From a virus: DNA of 63,153 bases. The stretch spans positions 1-63,153 of the IMG/VR virus record IMGVR_UViG_3300032132_000007. One strand, given 5' to 3'. This document shows, piece after piece, positions 40,064-49,317 of the stretch. Every line of letters begins with the position of its first letter. The stretch's first letter is position 1. The translations under genes were made by a program, and so were the position numbers. The notes below the pieces were generated by a model that saw nothing but the letters and a program-made list of their open reading frames with translations, made no database searches and was not told the origin of the DNA.

Positions 40064-40321
40064 ATGAAGGATGACTGTGGTTTCTGCCAGAAACGCACTC
40101 GATTCTGGAACGGTCTATGTTCTGGATGTGGAATGCCAGTAGAGGCTGCGAGGACACGAGCGAGCCACCGTGGTCGGTCAGTGGAGACGCTGCGATGTCC
40201 GTCGTGTGGATCACCGCGAGCGAACAAGTTCGACGCGCGCCGGTATCGATGCGCACAGTGTCTCGCTATGTTCGAAAGGGCGGATCCGTCGTGTTGGAGA
40301 CCGTGGGTGTTGAGTAGATGA
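40064..40321 (+). CDS. Double zinc-ribbon protein
   Basis: 85 residues, ATG after GGGGGATAGGTA. Two CxxC-CxxC ribbons: CGFCQKRT and CSGCG, then CPSCGSPRANKFDARRYRCAQC. The second one resembles transposase or transcription-factor ribbons. Overlaps the next ATG by four bases. Nucleic-acid binding likely. Confidence 0.7.
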   Translation: MKDDCGFCQKRTRFWNGLCSGCGMPVEAARTRASHRGRSVETLRCPSCGSPRANKFDARRYRCAQCLAMFERADPSCWRPWVLSR

Positions 40322-40542
40322 CACGGAGTGTTCGAAAAGTGCAGGTCGGCGATCAGTTTGGGTGTCGTGTTGTGATACAGGTAGGAAAATGGAAACCCAC
40401 CTGTAAACGCATTGCGCGTATGATGTGTCTGCACTGCGGGTTAAAGACGGTTTCACACGACCGTATACCACCACCTAACTGCCAGCTGTGTATGAGAAAT
40501 AGAAGACGTGAAGATCCGGAGAAACACCGTGCTCACCTCTAA
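40318..40542 (+). CDS. Small zinc-binding DNA-binding-like protein
   Basis: 74 residues beginning MTRSVRKVQVGDQFGCRVVIQVG, then CLHCG and CQLCM. The layout (short beta start, then a treble-clef-like CxxC pair and basic tail) is common in small phage DNA-binding proteins. Function inferred only in general terms. Confidence 0.65.
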   Translation: MTRSVRKVQVGDQFGCRVVIQVGKWKPTCKRIARMMCLHCGLKTVSHDRIPPPNCQLCMRNRRREDPEKHRAHL

Positions 40543-40906
40543 GTTGTTTCTGGTTCTGCTGTGTCCGGGTTTCCCCTGGGCGCAGAATGATCCCTCGACG
40601 CTGGCTGCGTACGAGGCGGCGCAACAGTGGAGAGCACATTACGGACTGGCACGGCAGGTGCTGGATGAGCGGTCCTGTATTCTGGCGCAGAGACATGCGG
40701 AGCAGATGGCGCGGTTTGAATGGTACGAGCACGGCGCCCATGACCAGATAATAACACGCGGTTACCGCACCGCAGATGGGGCTGTACGCAGCTGGGTGTA
40801 CTCGCCTCCGCATCTGGCTTGGCTACTGACACGCAGAAAGCAGTGTGGATTCGGGCACGCAGTGTCGAGGTCAGGCACACATTACTGGGCAGGAGTTTAC
40901 AAATGA
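40508..40906 (+). CDS. Secreted CAP/SCP-domain protein
   Basis: 132 residues, GTG start inside the end of the preceding gene. Residues 1-25 form a signal peptide (basic start, LFLVLLCPGFPWA). The rest follows the CAP pattern: WRAHYGLARQVLDERSCILAQRHAEQMARF, then an EHGAHDQIITRGY helix, WVYSPPHLAWLL, and CGFGHAVSRSGTHYWAGVY. His and Glu residues of the CAP cavity appear present. CAP proteins are extracellular or periplasmic, with varied roles. Such a gene amid replication genes is unusual. Confidence 0.78.
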   Translation: MKIRRNTVLTSKLFLVLLCPGFPWAQNDPSTLAAYEAAQQWRAHYGLARQVLDERSCILAQRHAEQMARFEWYEHGAHDQIITRGYRTADGAVRSWVYSPPHLAWLLTRRKQCGFGHAVSRSGTHYWAGVYK

Positions 40907-41331
40907 ACAGTCTGCGAGACCACTATGCTGCGGCGGCGCTGGCGGGTTTGCTGGCGAGCGGTGAGCGTGATGGAGTTCACACGGCAGCGTTTCGACACGC
41001 CGATGCAATGGTCGCAGCGCGTGAGGAAGGGCGGGAGAAGAAGAGTACGGCGAAGAAGAAGTTCGTGCCGCCGACGATCGGTCAGGTCAAAGCGTACTGT
41101 GAAGAGAAGGGGCATAGAATTGACGCGCTGGCATTCGTGTCGCACTACACTGCGAATGGGTGGAGAGTCGGCGGGAGAAGCCAGATGCGGTGTTGGAAAT
41201 CGGCGATCGTTACCTGGGTGAAGAGGAATGAAAATGAATCCGGAAAAGGAACCGGACGATCTACAGACAGTCCTGCAAGGGTTAAGTCTCAAGGGGGGTT
41301 CGAGTTTACCGAATCCGTCGATTTCACCTGA
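40903..41331 (+). CDS. DnaD-like replication accessory protein
   Basis: 142 residues overlapping the CAP gene by four bases. Contains PTIGQVKAYCEEKGHRIDALAFVSHYTANGWRVGGRSQMRCWKSAIVTW, a segment typical of the C-terminal domain of phage replication initiators of the DnaD type. The N-terminal part is helical and Lys-rich. Followed directly by a DnaC-like loader, so it likely recruits the host helicase to phage DNA. Confidence 0.75.
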   Translation: MNSLRDHYAAAALAGLLASGERDGVHTAAFRHADAMVAAREEGREKKSTAKKKFVPPTIGQVKAYCEEKGHRIDALAFVSHYTANGWRVGGRSQMRCWKSAIVTWVKRNENESGKGTGRSTDSPARVKSQGGFEFTESVDFT

Positions 41332-41881
41332 GCGTGATGTGCCTGGTCACGTCAGCATGGCTGACTGGGGTGAGGTGCGTCCGGCACTGAAGAAGGTGTT
41401 GAAGCAGGCAATCTCCAATCAGGAGTGGCCGATTCTGTTGCATGGTCCTCCCGGTACTGGCAAAAGTTGCGCATCTGCGTGTGTCTATCGCGATTGGGAA
41501 TATCCGGTGGCTCGCTGGTACAGGCTGGAGCAGTTCGTACGCGACATCAACACCTGTCGGCGACATGGCAGCGTGGCGATGCTGGTGCAGGGGAAGTCGA
41601 TCGATCGCACAGAGCGTGCGTTGTGGACGTTTGCGGAGAGTGATCGCGAGCTGTGGTGTATCGATGATTTCGGGACTCGGCAGGTGACGGAGACGGCGTT
41701 CGACATTGTGTTCGAGCTGATAGATCGCCGTGCATCACGACCAACGATCGTGACGAGCAATCTGGGTCTGCAGGAGTTGTCGGACCTGTTTGATCGCAGG
41801 ATCGCCGACAGGCTGGCGAGTGGAACAGTGGTTGAGGTGACTGGTAAATCGCAGCGGAAGGGGAAACGGGTGAGAGTATGA
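41234..41881 (+). CDS. DnaC-like helicase loader ATPase
   Basis: 215 residues from the ATG six bases after an AGAGGA site; a Met two codons upstream lacks spacing. Walker A HGPPGTGKS (71-78), Walker B WCIDDFG (141-147), sensor-1 TSN (174-176) and a likely arginine finger in FDRRIADRLASG. The order matches DnaC/DnaI loaders that place the replicative helicase on DNA. No phage helicase is recognised, so it probably loads the host DnaB. Confidence 0.88.
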   Translation: MNPEKEPDDLQTVLQGLSLKGGSSLPNPSISPERDVPGHVSMADWGEVRPALKKVLKQAISNQEWPILLHGPPGTGKSCASACVYRDWEYPVARWYRLEQFVRDINTCRRHGSVAMLVQGKSIDRTERALWTFAESDRELWCIDDFGTRQVTETAFDIVFELIDRRASRPTIVTSNLGLQELSDLFDRRIADRLASGTVVEVTGKSQRKGKRVRV

Positions 41882-42324
41882 AGCGCCAATCAGCGGCAGC
41901 CCGGAAGCGCCGTGCGGCATACCTGGCCCAACACCCGGAGTGTGAGTACACGCTCGCAGCTGCGGGAGACATCGACTTCTTCGCGTACGCAGGTATGTCT
42001 GGAAGCTGGAGGTACCAGACGAGACCTCAGTCGACTGAGATCGACCACATTTTCGGGCGGCGCGGAACTGAGGAAGACGTTGAGCACCCGTCAAACTACA
42101 TTGCGTGCCACACGATCCCGCACAAGTGGAAAACTGACAACGACCGTGACGGTAGGATATTGGCTATCTGGTGGAAGCAGCAGACCGGCGAGTTCGATGA
42201 AGAGAGAGCATCGCGTGTGTTCGGTCAGCGGGTGCTGGGGTGGTTGGAGAACAAACTCAACTCCGGGGTATTGCCAGACTGGATTCAAGGGAGAGCCGAG
42301 GAGGTGGTGGGGGATGGCGTATAA
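41878..42324 (+). CDS. HNH-family endonuclease candidate
   Basis: 148 residues, ATG overlapping the loader stop. TEIDHIFGRRG (Asp-His pair) and the downstream NYIACHTIPHKWKTDN give an HNH-like beta-beta-alpha metal site (H-N-H spacing). N-terminal basic helix (RKRRAAYLAQHPECEY). In many phages a small HNH protein next to terminase aids packaging. It precedes the terminase pair here. Confidence 0.75.
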   Translation: MKRQSAAARKRRAAYLAQHPECEYTLAAAGDIDFFAYAGMSGSWRYQTRPQSTEIDHIFGRRGTEEDVEHPSNYIACHTIPHKWKTDNDRDGRILAIWWKQQTGEFDEERASRVFGQRVLGWLENKLNSGVLPDWIQGRAEEVVGDGV

Positions 42325-42943
42325 GAAGACACGAACAGAGTGGATCACATGGCTGTGTGACTCTCCGGAAAAAGAGGCAGTGCTGGAGCGATATCTGTCA
42401 CTGATTACCACGCATGGTCTGGCGGAGGCGTACGGACAGATACAGGATGAGTTTCCGGTAGGCAGCGAAGACAATGTCGGCGGTTTGTCTGTGCTGGATG
42501 ACGACGATCCACAGCCTGTGGAAGTGGAGACCGTCACAGCTACGGAATATCGTAGCCCGGCAGAGCACCTCCGTCAGACACAGCTCGACATCCGCTGGGC
42601 GCTGGACAATCTCGGGAAATCGGAGGCAGTCAAGAAAGCCCCAAATGGTGCATCCCGTGCGTATCTCGAAATGGGGGAAACCGGAAAGGTTAAGGAGCTG
42701 ACTGATTTGCTGATGAAAGTGGGGGACAAGATCGTTGCTGCTGATGATCACGATGCCACTATTCTGGAAGACCAGCGCCGTGACATGGCGCTGGTGTCCA
42801 AACTACAGGCAGTAATGCGTCCAAAGGCAGAGCGGCAGATCGACGACCTTATCCGAACACACCCGAAGTTGATTCTGGCGCGGATGCAGCGAGCGGGATA
42901 TTCCGTGACAGACGCTATACTGCAGGAGGCGTCGAGTGATTAA
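42314..42943 (+). CDS. Probable small terminase subunit
   Basis: 209 residues. Helical N terminus (TEWITWLCDSPEKEAVLERYLSL), an acidic linker (LDDDDPQPVEVE), then a long helical and coiled-coil central region and a C-terminal basic helix (LIRTHPKLILARMQRAGYSVTDAIL). Sequence alone does not show terminase homology. The place directly before the large subunit, with an eight-base overlap, and the helical make-up favour the DNA-recognition subunit. Confidence 0.6.
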   Translation: MAYKKTRTEWITWLCDSPEKEAVLERYLSLITTHGLAEAYGQIQDEFPVGSEDNVGGLSVLDDDDPQPVEVETVTATEYRSPAEHLRQTQLDIRWALDNLGKSEAVKKAPNGASRAYLEMGETGKVKELTDLLMKVGDKIVAADDHDATILEDQRRDMALVSKLQAVMRPKAERQIDDLIRTHPKLILARMQRAGYSVTDAILQEASSD

Positions 42944-44792
42944 AAACGGGCATCTCCCACTGGGTCCGACCGACGAATACTACCGGTCACTCGTGCCGAA
43001 AGACCCGGTGTTGAATCTGGAATTTCGACGGACGGTGCTCGAACTGTGCTACAGCGACCGGCAGGCCCGGCAGGAATTCGCGCTGATCTGCAGTCGCGAC
43101 ATCCTCTTCTACATCAACGTCTGTGGATGGACTTTGAACCCTCGCCTGAAACCTCCACTGCGTCCGATGATCACCTATGGATATCAGGACAAAGCCATTC
43201 TGGAGATTCAGGAAAGCCTCGGTGTGTGTGACCTTGCGGTTCCAAAGTCGCGAGACATGGGTGCAAGTTGGTGCTGTCTGCTGGTGCTGGAGCACGCCTG
43301 GCACTTCGAGATCATGCAGCAGTTCCTGTTGACCTCTGAGAAAGAGGAGCTTGTTGATGGGAAAAGTGAGAAGGCTTTGTTCCGGAAGCTGGATTTCTGG
43401 TGGAGGCACCTGCCGGGGTTCCTGAAGCCTCAGAGCAACAGGGTAAAAAAGCACGCGAAGAACACGGTTACAGACAGCGCGTTCGACGGCGAGGCCACGG
43501 TGCAGCACATGGGTACGGGTGACAGGCGAACAGCAATTCTTCTGGACGAAGCGTCGAAGATGGAGAACGCGAGTGCGATCCGTACGGCGACCCGCGACGT
43601 GTCCGACTGCCGTATTTTCAACAGCACGCCGAACGGCAGGCAGGGAGCAGGCCAGGCATTTTATGAGCAGGTTCGTAATCCGCACTGCAAAAAGGTGTTC
43701 ATGCACTGGTCGGAGCACCCAGATAAGCAGATCGGATTGTACATGCTCTCGCCGAGCGGAGAGAAAATCCCGCTGGACCCGGAGACTTACAACTGGAGGG
43801 ATGACTATGATTTCGACACCCTCACTTTCCGAGCGAATCGGAGACCACAGTCTCCGTGGTATGACAAACAATGTGAGCGCGCGAACCACAATCCAATTGA
43901 GATTGCGCAGGAACTGGATATTGATTTTGTTGGCAGTACGCAGAGGCTGGTGTCGTCGGAGACAATAGCGTACGTGCGTGATAGCTTGGTGAAACGACCA
44001 CTGGAAGTGGGTGAGTTGCTTGTTGATCCCATCGATGTGACGGTGCAATTCACTGGTCAGAACCTCGGTCCTGCACTTCTCTGGTGCCCCCTGGACGTTC
44101 AAGGTCGACCACCGCACGGGCAGTATGCGATTGGGATCGACACTTCGATGGGTCGGGCGGGCCAATACAGCAGTGAGTCGGCGATCTCAGTCTGGAATCG
44201 GGCGACTCGTGAGCAGGTCCTGGAATACACGTCGCGCAGCACTCCACCTGCCGAATGGTGCCGTGTTGCTGTCGCGGTGGCGAAATGGTTTCACGATGCG
44301 TTTATGGTTCCGGAGAACAACGGCAGTATCAATCTGACGTTCATGGATGAGCTGGGCGAGGTTGGGTACTGGAACGTGTACCAGCAGACCTACCAGACTC
44401 TGGGATACAAAAAGCACAGGAAAACACGCGGTTACCACAACAACGATCGAGGTCAGCAGATCCTGGAGAAGTTGTGCGCGGACATGGTTCGTGGGCACTG
44501 CAAGTTGCGGTCTGAACGAACTCTGAAGCAGTTGCTGGAGTACGAGATACGTGCGGGCGGCAAGATGGTTCACGCGGGGTCTGCTGCTTCGAATGCGACC
44601 GCTGATCAGGGAAAATTGCACGGTGACGCAGCCATTGCAGCGGCACTGGGGTACCTCGGATGTATCGAACGACCAGCCTCCGAGAAGACCACCACGCTGT
44701 CTGAGCCAGACATTCAGCCGGGTAGCATGGCATGGCGCATGCAGCAGTTGGACCGCAGTTCGGCAGGTGGTGGTGGTGATTTTGTGTGGTGA
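42936..44792 (+). CDS. terL: Large terminase subunit
   Basis: 618 residues, GTG start after GGAGGCGTCGA. ATPase motifs: KSRDMGAS (104-111, a Walker A variant with Arg/Asp), Walker B ILLDE (201-205) and coupling motif FNSTPNG (228-234). A nuclease domain begins near 395 with IGIDTSMG (Asp402 the first metal ligand). It cuts and pumps DNA into the capsid. The unusual Walker A lacks the usual GxGKS run but keeps the MGASW pattern seen in many large terminases. Confidence 0.88.
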   Translation: MIKNGHLPLGPTDEYYRSLVPKDPVLNLEFRRTVLELCYSDRQARQEFALICSRDILFYINVCGWTLNPRLKPPLRPMITYGYQDKAILEIQESLGVCDLAVPKSRDMGASWCCLLVLEHAWHFEIMQQFLLTSEKEELVDGKSEKALFRKLDFWWRHLPGFLKPQSNRVKKHAKNTVTDSAFDGEATVQHMGTGDRRTAILLDEASKMENASAIRTATRDVSDCRIFNSTPNGRQGAGQAFYEQVRNPHCKKVFMHWSEHPDKQIGLYMLSPSGEKIPLDPETYNWRDDYDFDTLTFRANRRPQSPWYDKQCERANHNPIEIAQELDIDFVGSTQRLVSSETIAYVRDSLVKRPLEVGELLVDPIDVTVQFTGQNLGPALLWCPLDVQGRPPHGQYAIGIDTSMGRAGQYSSESAISVWNRATREQVLEYTSRSTPPAEWCRVAVAVAKWFHDAFMVPENNGSINLTFMDELGEVGYWNVYQQTYQTLGYKKHRKTRGYHNNDRGQQILEKLCADMVRGHCKLRSERTLKQLLEYEIRAGGKMVHAGSAASNATADQGKLHGDAAIAAALGYLGCIERPASEKTTTLSEPDIQPGSMAWRMQQLDRSSAGGGGDFVW

Positions 44793-44817
44793 GTAACCGT
44801 GTCCCGATACAGGGGAC

Positions 44818-46650
44818 ATGGTAAACATCAAACAAAAAGGCCCGCGCCGACGACTGTGGAAGGCACTGCAGCACAGCTACAGCGAGCTGCGCCCCTTCCG
44901 GGAGCACCGAAGGGCACTGCTGGAGAGGTATACATCCTCCTGGCCGATCGGTGAGGACAAGAAAAAAAGACCGACGATGCTGCCGTTGGTGGCGCAGACG
45001 GCGAATGCTTACATGCAGGCGCTTGTCGCGAGCAACCCCCGAGTAATCATTTCCACCCACGATCAGGAGCTGCGGGGGTTTTCGCACCACTACACCGCAG
45101 CCATAAATAACCTGATCAAAGAGATCAAATTCGCCGACGAGCTGCGTCTGGCGACGCTCGATGCCTTCTTCTTTGCCGGGTTCATGAAGATCTACTGGGC
45201 ACCTGGTGAGCCTGTGGAGATTGAGGATCCGGACAAACCGAAGGAGCCGGGCCTGTACTCGAAAGACGAGGAGTGGGACCAGTACACGAAACGACAGCAC
45301 AACACGATCTGGGTGGATCCGGGCAAGCCGATGATCGAGAGGATCAGTCCGGACGACTTCACATTCGACATGACCGCCACGAAGTGGAGTTCCAGCCGGT
45401 TCATGGCTCACGAGTACGATGTGCCCCTGAGTGTTCTGGAAGAGGATGACCGGGTCGACAAGAAGATGCTGAAGACCCTTCCGGAGTGGAGCAGGTGGAA
45501 GGGCAGCCTGTTCTCTGGTGGCGGGGATCGAGCTGACCAGCTGCACGAATCGTCAGGTTCTCCGGTGACGCTGGAGCCGATGATTCGCGTGGCAGACCTG
45601 TACATGCCATTCGAGCGGTGCTGGGGCATGATGGCGTCAAACGGCGAAATGCTGTTTGTTGACGACTATGAGGGTCCGGAAGGCGGCATGTATCGGATGC
45701 TGTCATTTGACGATGTGCCCGACTCCATACCCGGAATTGCACCGGGGATGCACCTCATGCACCTTCATGACCTCCAGAACAGTCTGTTCCGCAAACAAGC
45801 AAATCAGGCGAAGCGCCAGAAGGAAGTCATCGGGTATCTCGGCGACCGCGAGGACGCGAACACTCACAAGAATTCGCCGGACGGAGAGTACATCCGTCTG
45901 GGTTCTGAGAACGGTCTGGTACCTATGCAGACCGGTGGTCCGAGCCAGGTGAATCTGGCGTTCGGGCAGCTGCTCGACGGTGTATTTAACGATGTCGCTG
46001 GAAATCCCGACGCAATGTCTGGTCGGGGTCCGTCAGCGAAAACAGCCAGTCAGGAGCAGTTGATCCACGCACGGATGGCGGGTCGTGAGGAGAAGATGCG
46101 TGAGCGGATTATCTCTCTGACGCAGGGTCTCAGTGAGGATCTGGCGCTCATGCTGTGGGTGGATGAGCAGACGGAGATGCGTGGTGAGTACACGATTCCG
46201 GGCATCGATGAACCGATTGCGGCGAACTGGACCCCGGAAGACCGTGAAGGTGATTTCATACAGTACCGCGTGACTGTCGAGCCGTACTCCATGCAGTACC
46301 AGAGTCCTCAGATGCGATCGCAGGCACTGACTGGTCTACTTCAGCAGGTGATTATGCCTGTGATGCCGATGCTTCAGCAGCAGGGTGGCACGATCGACGC
46401 GGCTGCTCTCACTGACATGCTCTCGGAGTTGAACGACCTCCCGCGTTTGAAGGAATTGGTGAAGTTCACCGCGCCTATGGCTCCTCCACCTGGTCAGCAG
46501 CAGCAACCCGCCAACCCGAACACCGGTCCTCGACACTACGTGCGTGAGTCTGTGAGCAACGGAGGTTCTCCCGATGCACAGCGTGTGCAAAACATGCAGG
46601 CACTGATGTATGGCGGTCAGAACCAGAACCAGGGGGGTGCGCAACCATGA
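44818..46650 (+). CDS. Portal protein
   Basis: 610 residues. N-terminal helical region (REHRRALLERYTSSWP), then AGFMKIYWAPGE, a conserved WVDPGKPMIERISPDDFTFD segment, FRKQANQAKRQKEV and a Gln/Pro-rich C-terminal helix. This follows the general portal plan of short-tailed phages. It comes directly after the large terminase and before the scaffold, the standard place for portal. Confidence 0.8.
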   Translation: MVNIKQKGPRRRLWKALQHSYSELRPFREHRRALLERYTSSWPIGEDKKKRPTMLPLVAQTANAYMQALVASNPRVIISTHDQELRGFSHHYTAAINNLIKEIKFADELRLATLDAFFFAGFMKIYWAPGEPVEIEDPDKPKEPGLYSKDEEWDQYTKRQHNTIWVDPGKPMIERISPDDFTFDMTATKWSSSRFMAHEYDVPLSVLEEDDRVDKKMLKTLPEWSRWKGSLFSGGGDRADQLHESSGSPVTLEPMIRVADLYMPFERCWGMMASNGEMLFVDDYEGPEGGMYRMLSFDDVPDSIPGIAPGMHLMHLHDLQNSLFRKQANQAKRQKEVIGYLGDREDANTHKNSPDGEYIRLGSENGLVPMQTGGPSQVNLAFGQLLDGVFNDVAGNPDAMSGRGPSAKTASQEQLIHARMAGREEKMRERIISLTQGLSEDLALMLWVDEQTEMRGEYTIPGIDEPIAANWTPEDREGDFIQYRVTVEPYSMQYQSPQMRSQALTGLLQQVIMPVMPMLQQQGGTIDAAALTDMLSELNDLPRLKELVKFTAPMAPPPGQQQQPANPNTGPRHYVRESVSNGGSPDAQRVQNMQALMYGGQNQNQGGAQP

Positions 46651-47105
46651 GGTATGAGGTCAATGGGAGATTGGTGTCACAAGAAGAGTTCAAGGCCCAT
46701 TCGAAGCGGCGTGTGCGCCTTCACGGTGGGATTAAGGGGATGCTCACGGATGGCAAGGCGCCTGGTGGACACGCTCCGTACTGGGGCACCGGGCACAACT
46801 CATTCGGTGCAGGGGTACCACCACATCAAGCCGGTGAGTACCAGCAGTGGTTGAAGGAGCAGGGATTGTCGGGAGTCACCGTGAACGGTGATGGGTCCGT
46901 CGATGTTGCTTCCCCAGAGAACTGGCGCAAGCTCCTGGCCGCGAGAAACCTCGCAGAGCAGACACCGTACGGCACCGGTAAGAAGCGGACGGAGCCAAAC
47001 ACTGACCCGCCCAAACCGAGCACGCCGGACGCGGGAAAACTCCGTGAAGCGGCAGCGAAGATCCGTCAGTCACCGCGCATCAAACAGATACTCGGTGAGT
47101 CGTAG
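46647..47105 (+). CDS. Hypothetical head-region protein
   Basis: 152 residues, ATG overlapping the portal stop. N terminus MRYEVNGRLVSQEEF, a Gly-rich patch (GGHAPYWGTGHNSFGAG), then a basic Pro/Lys tail. No family recognised. Between portal and scaffold, so possibly a head accessory protein. Confidence 0.65.
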   Translation: MRYEVNGRLVSQEEFKAHSKRRVRLHGGIKGMLTDGKAPGGHAPYWGTGHNSFGAGVPPHQAGEYQQWLKEQGLSGVTVNGDGSVDVASPENWRKLLAARNLAEQTPYGTGKKRTEPNTDPPKPSTPDAGKLREAAAKIRQSPRIKQILGES

Positions 47106-47161
47106 TAGTAACCCCCGATACAGAGTCGCGGACAAAACTAACTCAGTGGCGGGGAAACACT

Positions 47162-48190
47162 ATGGGTCTGCGAAACCTGACAGAAGACACACGCGTCATG
47201 GCACCGGAAGAGGACACAGAGCCTGCAGGCGCGGTTGCGCTTCCAGACTCCCCAGAGGATGTCCGCGAGATGGTGCGCGATGCTGGTGAACGCCTGGGGA
47301 TGAATCAGTCGTCAGAAGAACCAGCGGAAGATCACGGGGATGAATCAGAGGGTACAGAGGACACCTCAGAGACTACTGAGGTGCGCAACGAGTCACCGGT
47401 CGTTGACAACGATCCGACCGATGGAGTGCGGCACGACGATGAATATGTCCGTTTTGCCAAAGAGAGATTGGGGTGGACTGATTCGGTTATCGATTCAGTG
47501 ACACCCGAGGTGTTGGAGCAGGCTGTCACGGAGAAGGCGCAGGCGCTGTGGTTTCCACAGCAGCAAGCGCCACCACCCCAGATGCAGCAGGCACCGGCGC
47601 AGCAACCCGGTTCTCCACCAGAACCAGCCACCGACCATGATGCAGCGGTCGCGAGTGCGTTGGAAAAGGTGAAAGAGGAGGGTTACGGCGACGAGATTTC
47701 TGAACTCATCACCGCAATGCAGGCTCAGTCGCAGGCCAAACAGCAGGCGCTTGAGCAGCAGGTGTACGGGATGCAGCAGCATTTTCAGCAGCAGGGAGAG
47801 AGGCAGTTTCAGGGCGCACTGAATCAGCTGATCGATGGGCTGGGAAATGCGGAACGGTACGGAACCGAACAGGACTGGACACAGGCTCAGATGGAGCGTG
47901 CCCAGACGCTGCAGAACGAAGTCGTGAAGCGCGTTCAGGCAGGCGAGCAGATGAGTCCCCTTATGGTGAAAGTTCTGGACGAACGAATGTTCGGTGGAGT
48001 TGGGACACCATCGAATATCGTGCAGGAGTCAAAAGCTCGTGCGCTGAAAAGTCAGTCCCGACGACGAGGTGGCGTTGGATCGAAAGCGGCAGCACCCCGA
48101 GAGGACAAATTCACGGGGTCTCCGGATGACAATCCGAAGCTACATGCACTTTGGCAGAAACTAAATGCGGAGAATGGTCGCCCTGGGTGA
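47162..48190 (+). CDS. Scaffolding-protein candidate
   Basis: 342 residues. Acidic, low-complexity N terminus with many Glu/Asp, a middle with VDNDPTDGVRHDDEYVRFAKERLGW, a Gln-rich coiled coil (about 190-270) and a basic C terminus (SRRRGGVGSKAAAPRED). Acidic front, coiled coil and basic tail directly before the capsid gene is the usual layout of phage scaffold proteins. Confidence 0.72.
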   Translation: MGLRNLTEDTRVMAPEEDTEPAGAVALPDSPEDVREMVRDAGERLGMNQSSEEPAEDHGDESEGTEDTSETTEVRNESPVVDNDPTDGVRHDDEYVRFAKERLGWTDSVIDSVTPEVLEQAVTEKAQALWFPQQQAPPPQMQQAPAQQPGSPPEPATDHDAAVASALEKVKEEGYGDEISELITAMQAQSQAKQQALEQQVYGMQQHFQQQGERQFQGALNQLIDGLGNAERYGTEQDWTQAQMERAQTLQNEVVKRVQAGEQMSPLMVKVLDERMFGGVGTPSNIVQESKARALKSQSRRRGGVGSKAAAPREDKFTGSPDDNPKLHALWQKLNAENGRPG

Positions 48191-48219
48191 TCGTCCGCAC
48201 CTGATAAAAGGAGCTACTC

Positions 48220-49269
48220 ATGGCTGCTCTCTATCCAGATCAGCTGGATGATTTCGTCAACGCGACACTTGACGAATACATGAAGAAAAACTGGGTCGAC
48301 ATTTCGCTCGAACACCAGGAATACACGTTCGCCGAGCACTTCATGGGTCAGAAAGGCCCGAAAAGTCGTGGCGGCGTTCAACTGACATGGGATGTTCAGG
48401 TTGAGAATCTGGGTTCTGCCCGGATGACCGGCTTGTATTCCACGAACCAAGTCCGTCAGAAGAACATTCTGACGCAGGCGAAGCAGCAGTGGGCGATGTC
48501 CACGGCGAACTTCTCCTACGACGTGGACGAAGATGCCATGCAGACGGGACCGGAAGAGATCATCTCTCTGGTTCTGGCTCGCGAGCACGCGATGTGGAAC
48601 GACTGGTTCGACCTGATGGAAGAACAGCTGTGGGGTGCTCCGGCATCTGACAGTGAGAATCCACGGAATGTGTCTGGTGTCCCGTTCTGGGTCCAGAAAA
48701 ATGCAACCCTCGGCTTTTCCGGTGGCAACCCGACTGGGTTCTCCGGTGGCGCTGGTGGCATCAGTTCAAGCACGTACTCGAAGTGGAAGAACTTCTCCGG
48801 AACGTATTCCACCGTGTCACGTCCCGATCTGATTGCGAGCTGGATCAAGGCTGTGAACTTCTGTCAGTTCAAGTCGCCGCACAAGTTCAATCAGCTTGAC
48901 GGCAATCCCCGTTGGGAATTCTGGACGACGTTCCGACTCGTTCAGCCTCTCTGGGAATTCCTCGACAGCCGCAACGACAACCTGACTGACCTGGCTGGAA
49001 TGGCTGGCGATGCAGCGAAGTTCATGGGTATCCCCGTCAGGACTGCCTGGGTGCTGGAAAACAGCTCCACGGTGACTGACACGTCCGATCCTCTGTACGG
49101 GATCGACTGGGGCAGCCTGGAATTCTTCTTCTCGAAGGGTCGTGAGATGCGTCTTGGTCCGGTGGTTAGCGCCCCGAACCAGAGAAACGTCCGCGAACGG
49201 CACCTCGACTCGTTCTGCAACATTGCGTGCAAGAACCGTCGCCGCAACTTCGTTCTGTACTCAGCCTGA
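48220..49269 (+). CDS. Major capsid protein
   Basis: 349 residues, ATG after AAAGGAGCTACTC. Order and length fit an HK97-fold capsid subunit: N-terminal arm with LDDFVNATLDEYMKK, VQLTWDVQVE strand, SYDVDEDAMQTGPEEIISLVLAREHAMW long helix, and a C-terminal MRLGPVVSAPNQRNVRERHLDSFCNIACKNRRRN. The sequence is not close to any capsid I can name. Position after the scaffold supports the call. Confidence 0.78.
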   Translation: MAALYPDQLDDFVNATLDEYMKKNWVDISLEHQEYTFAEHFMGQKGPKSRGGVQLTWDVQVENLGSARMTGLYSTNQVRQKNILTQAKQQWAMSTANFSYDVDEDAMQTGPEEIISLVLAREHAMWNDWFDLMEEQLWGAPASDSENPRNVSGVPFWVQKNATLGFSGGNPTGFSGGAGGISSSTYSKWKNFSGTYSTVSRPDLIASWIKAVNFCQFKSPHKFNQLDGNPRWEFWTTFRLVQPLWEFLDSRNDNLTDLAGMAGDAAKFMGIPVRTAWVLENSSTVTDTSDPLYGIDWGSLEFFFSKGREMRLGPVVSAPNQRNVRERHLDSFCNIACKNRRRNFVLYSA

Positions 49270-49317
49270 TGTCAGGTAAGTAACCAATCACACAACTCCA
49301 ATCAGGAGAATTGAATC

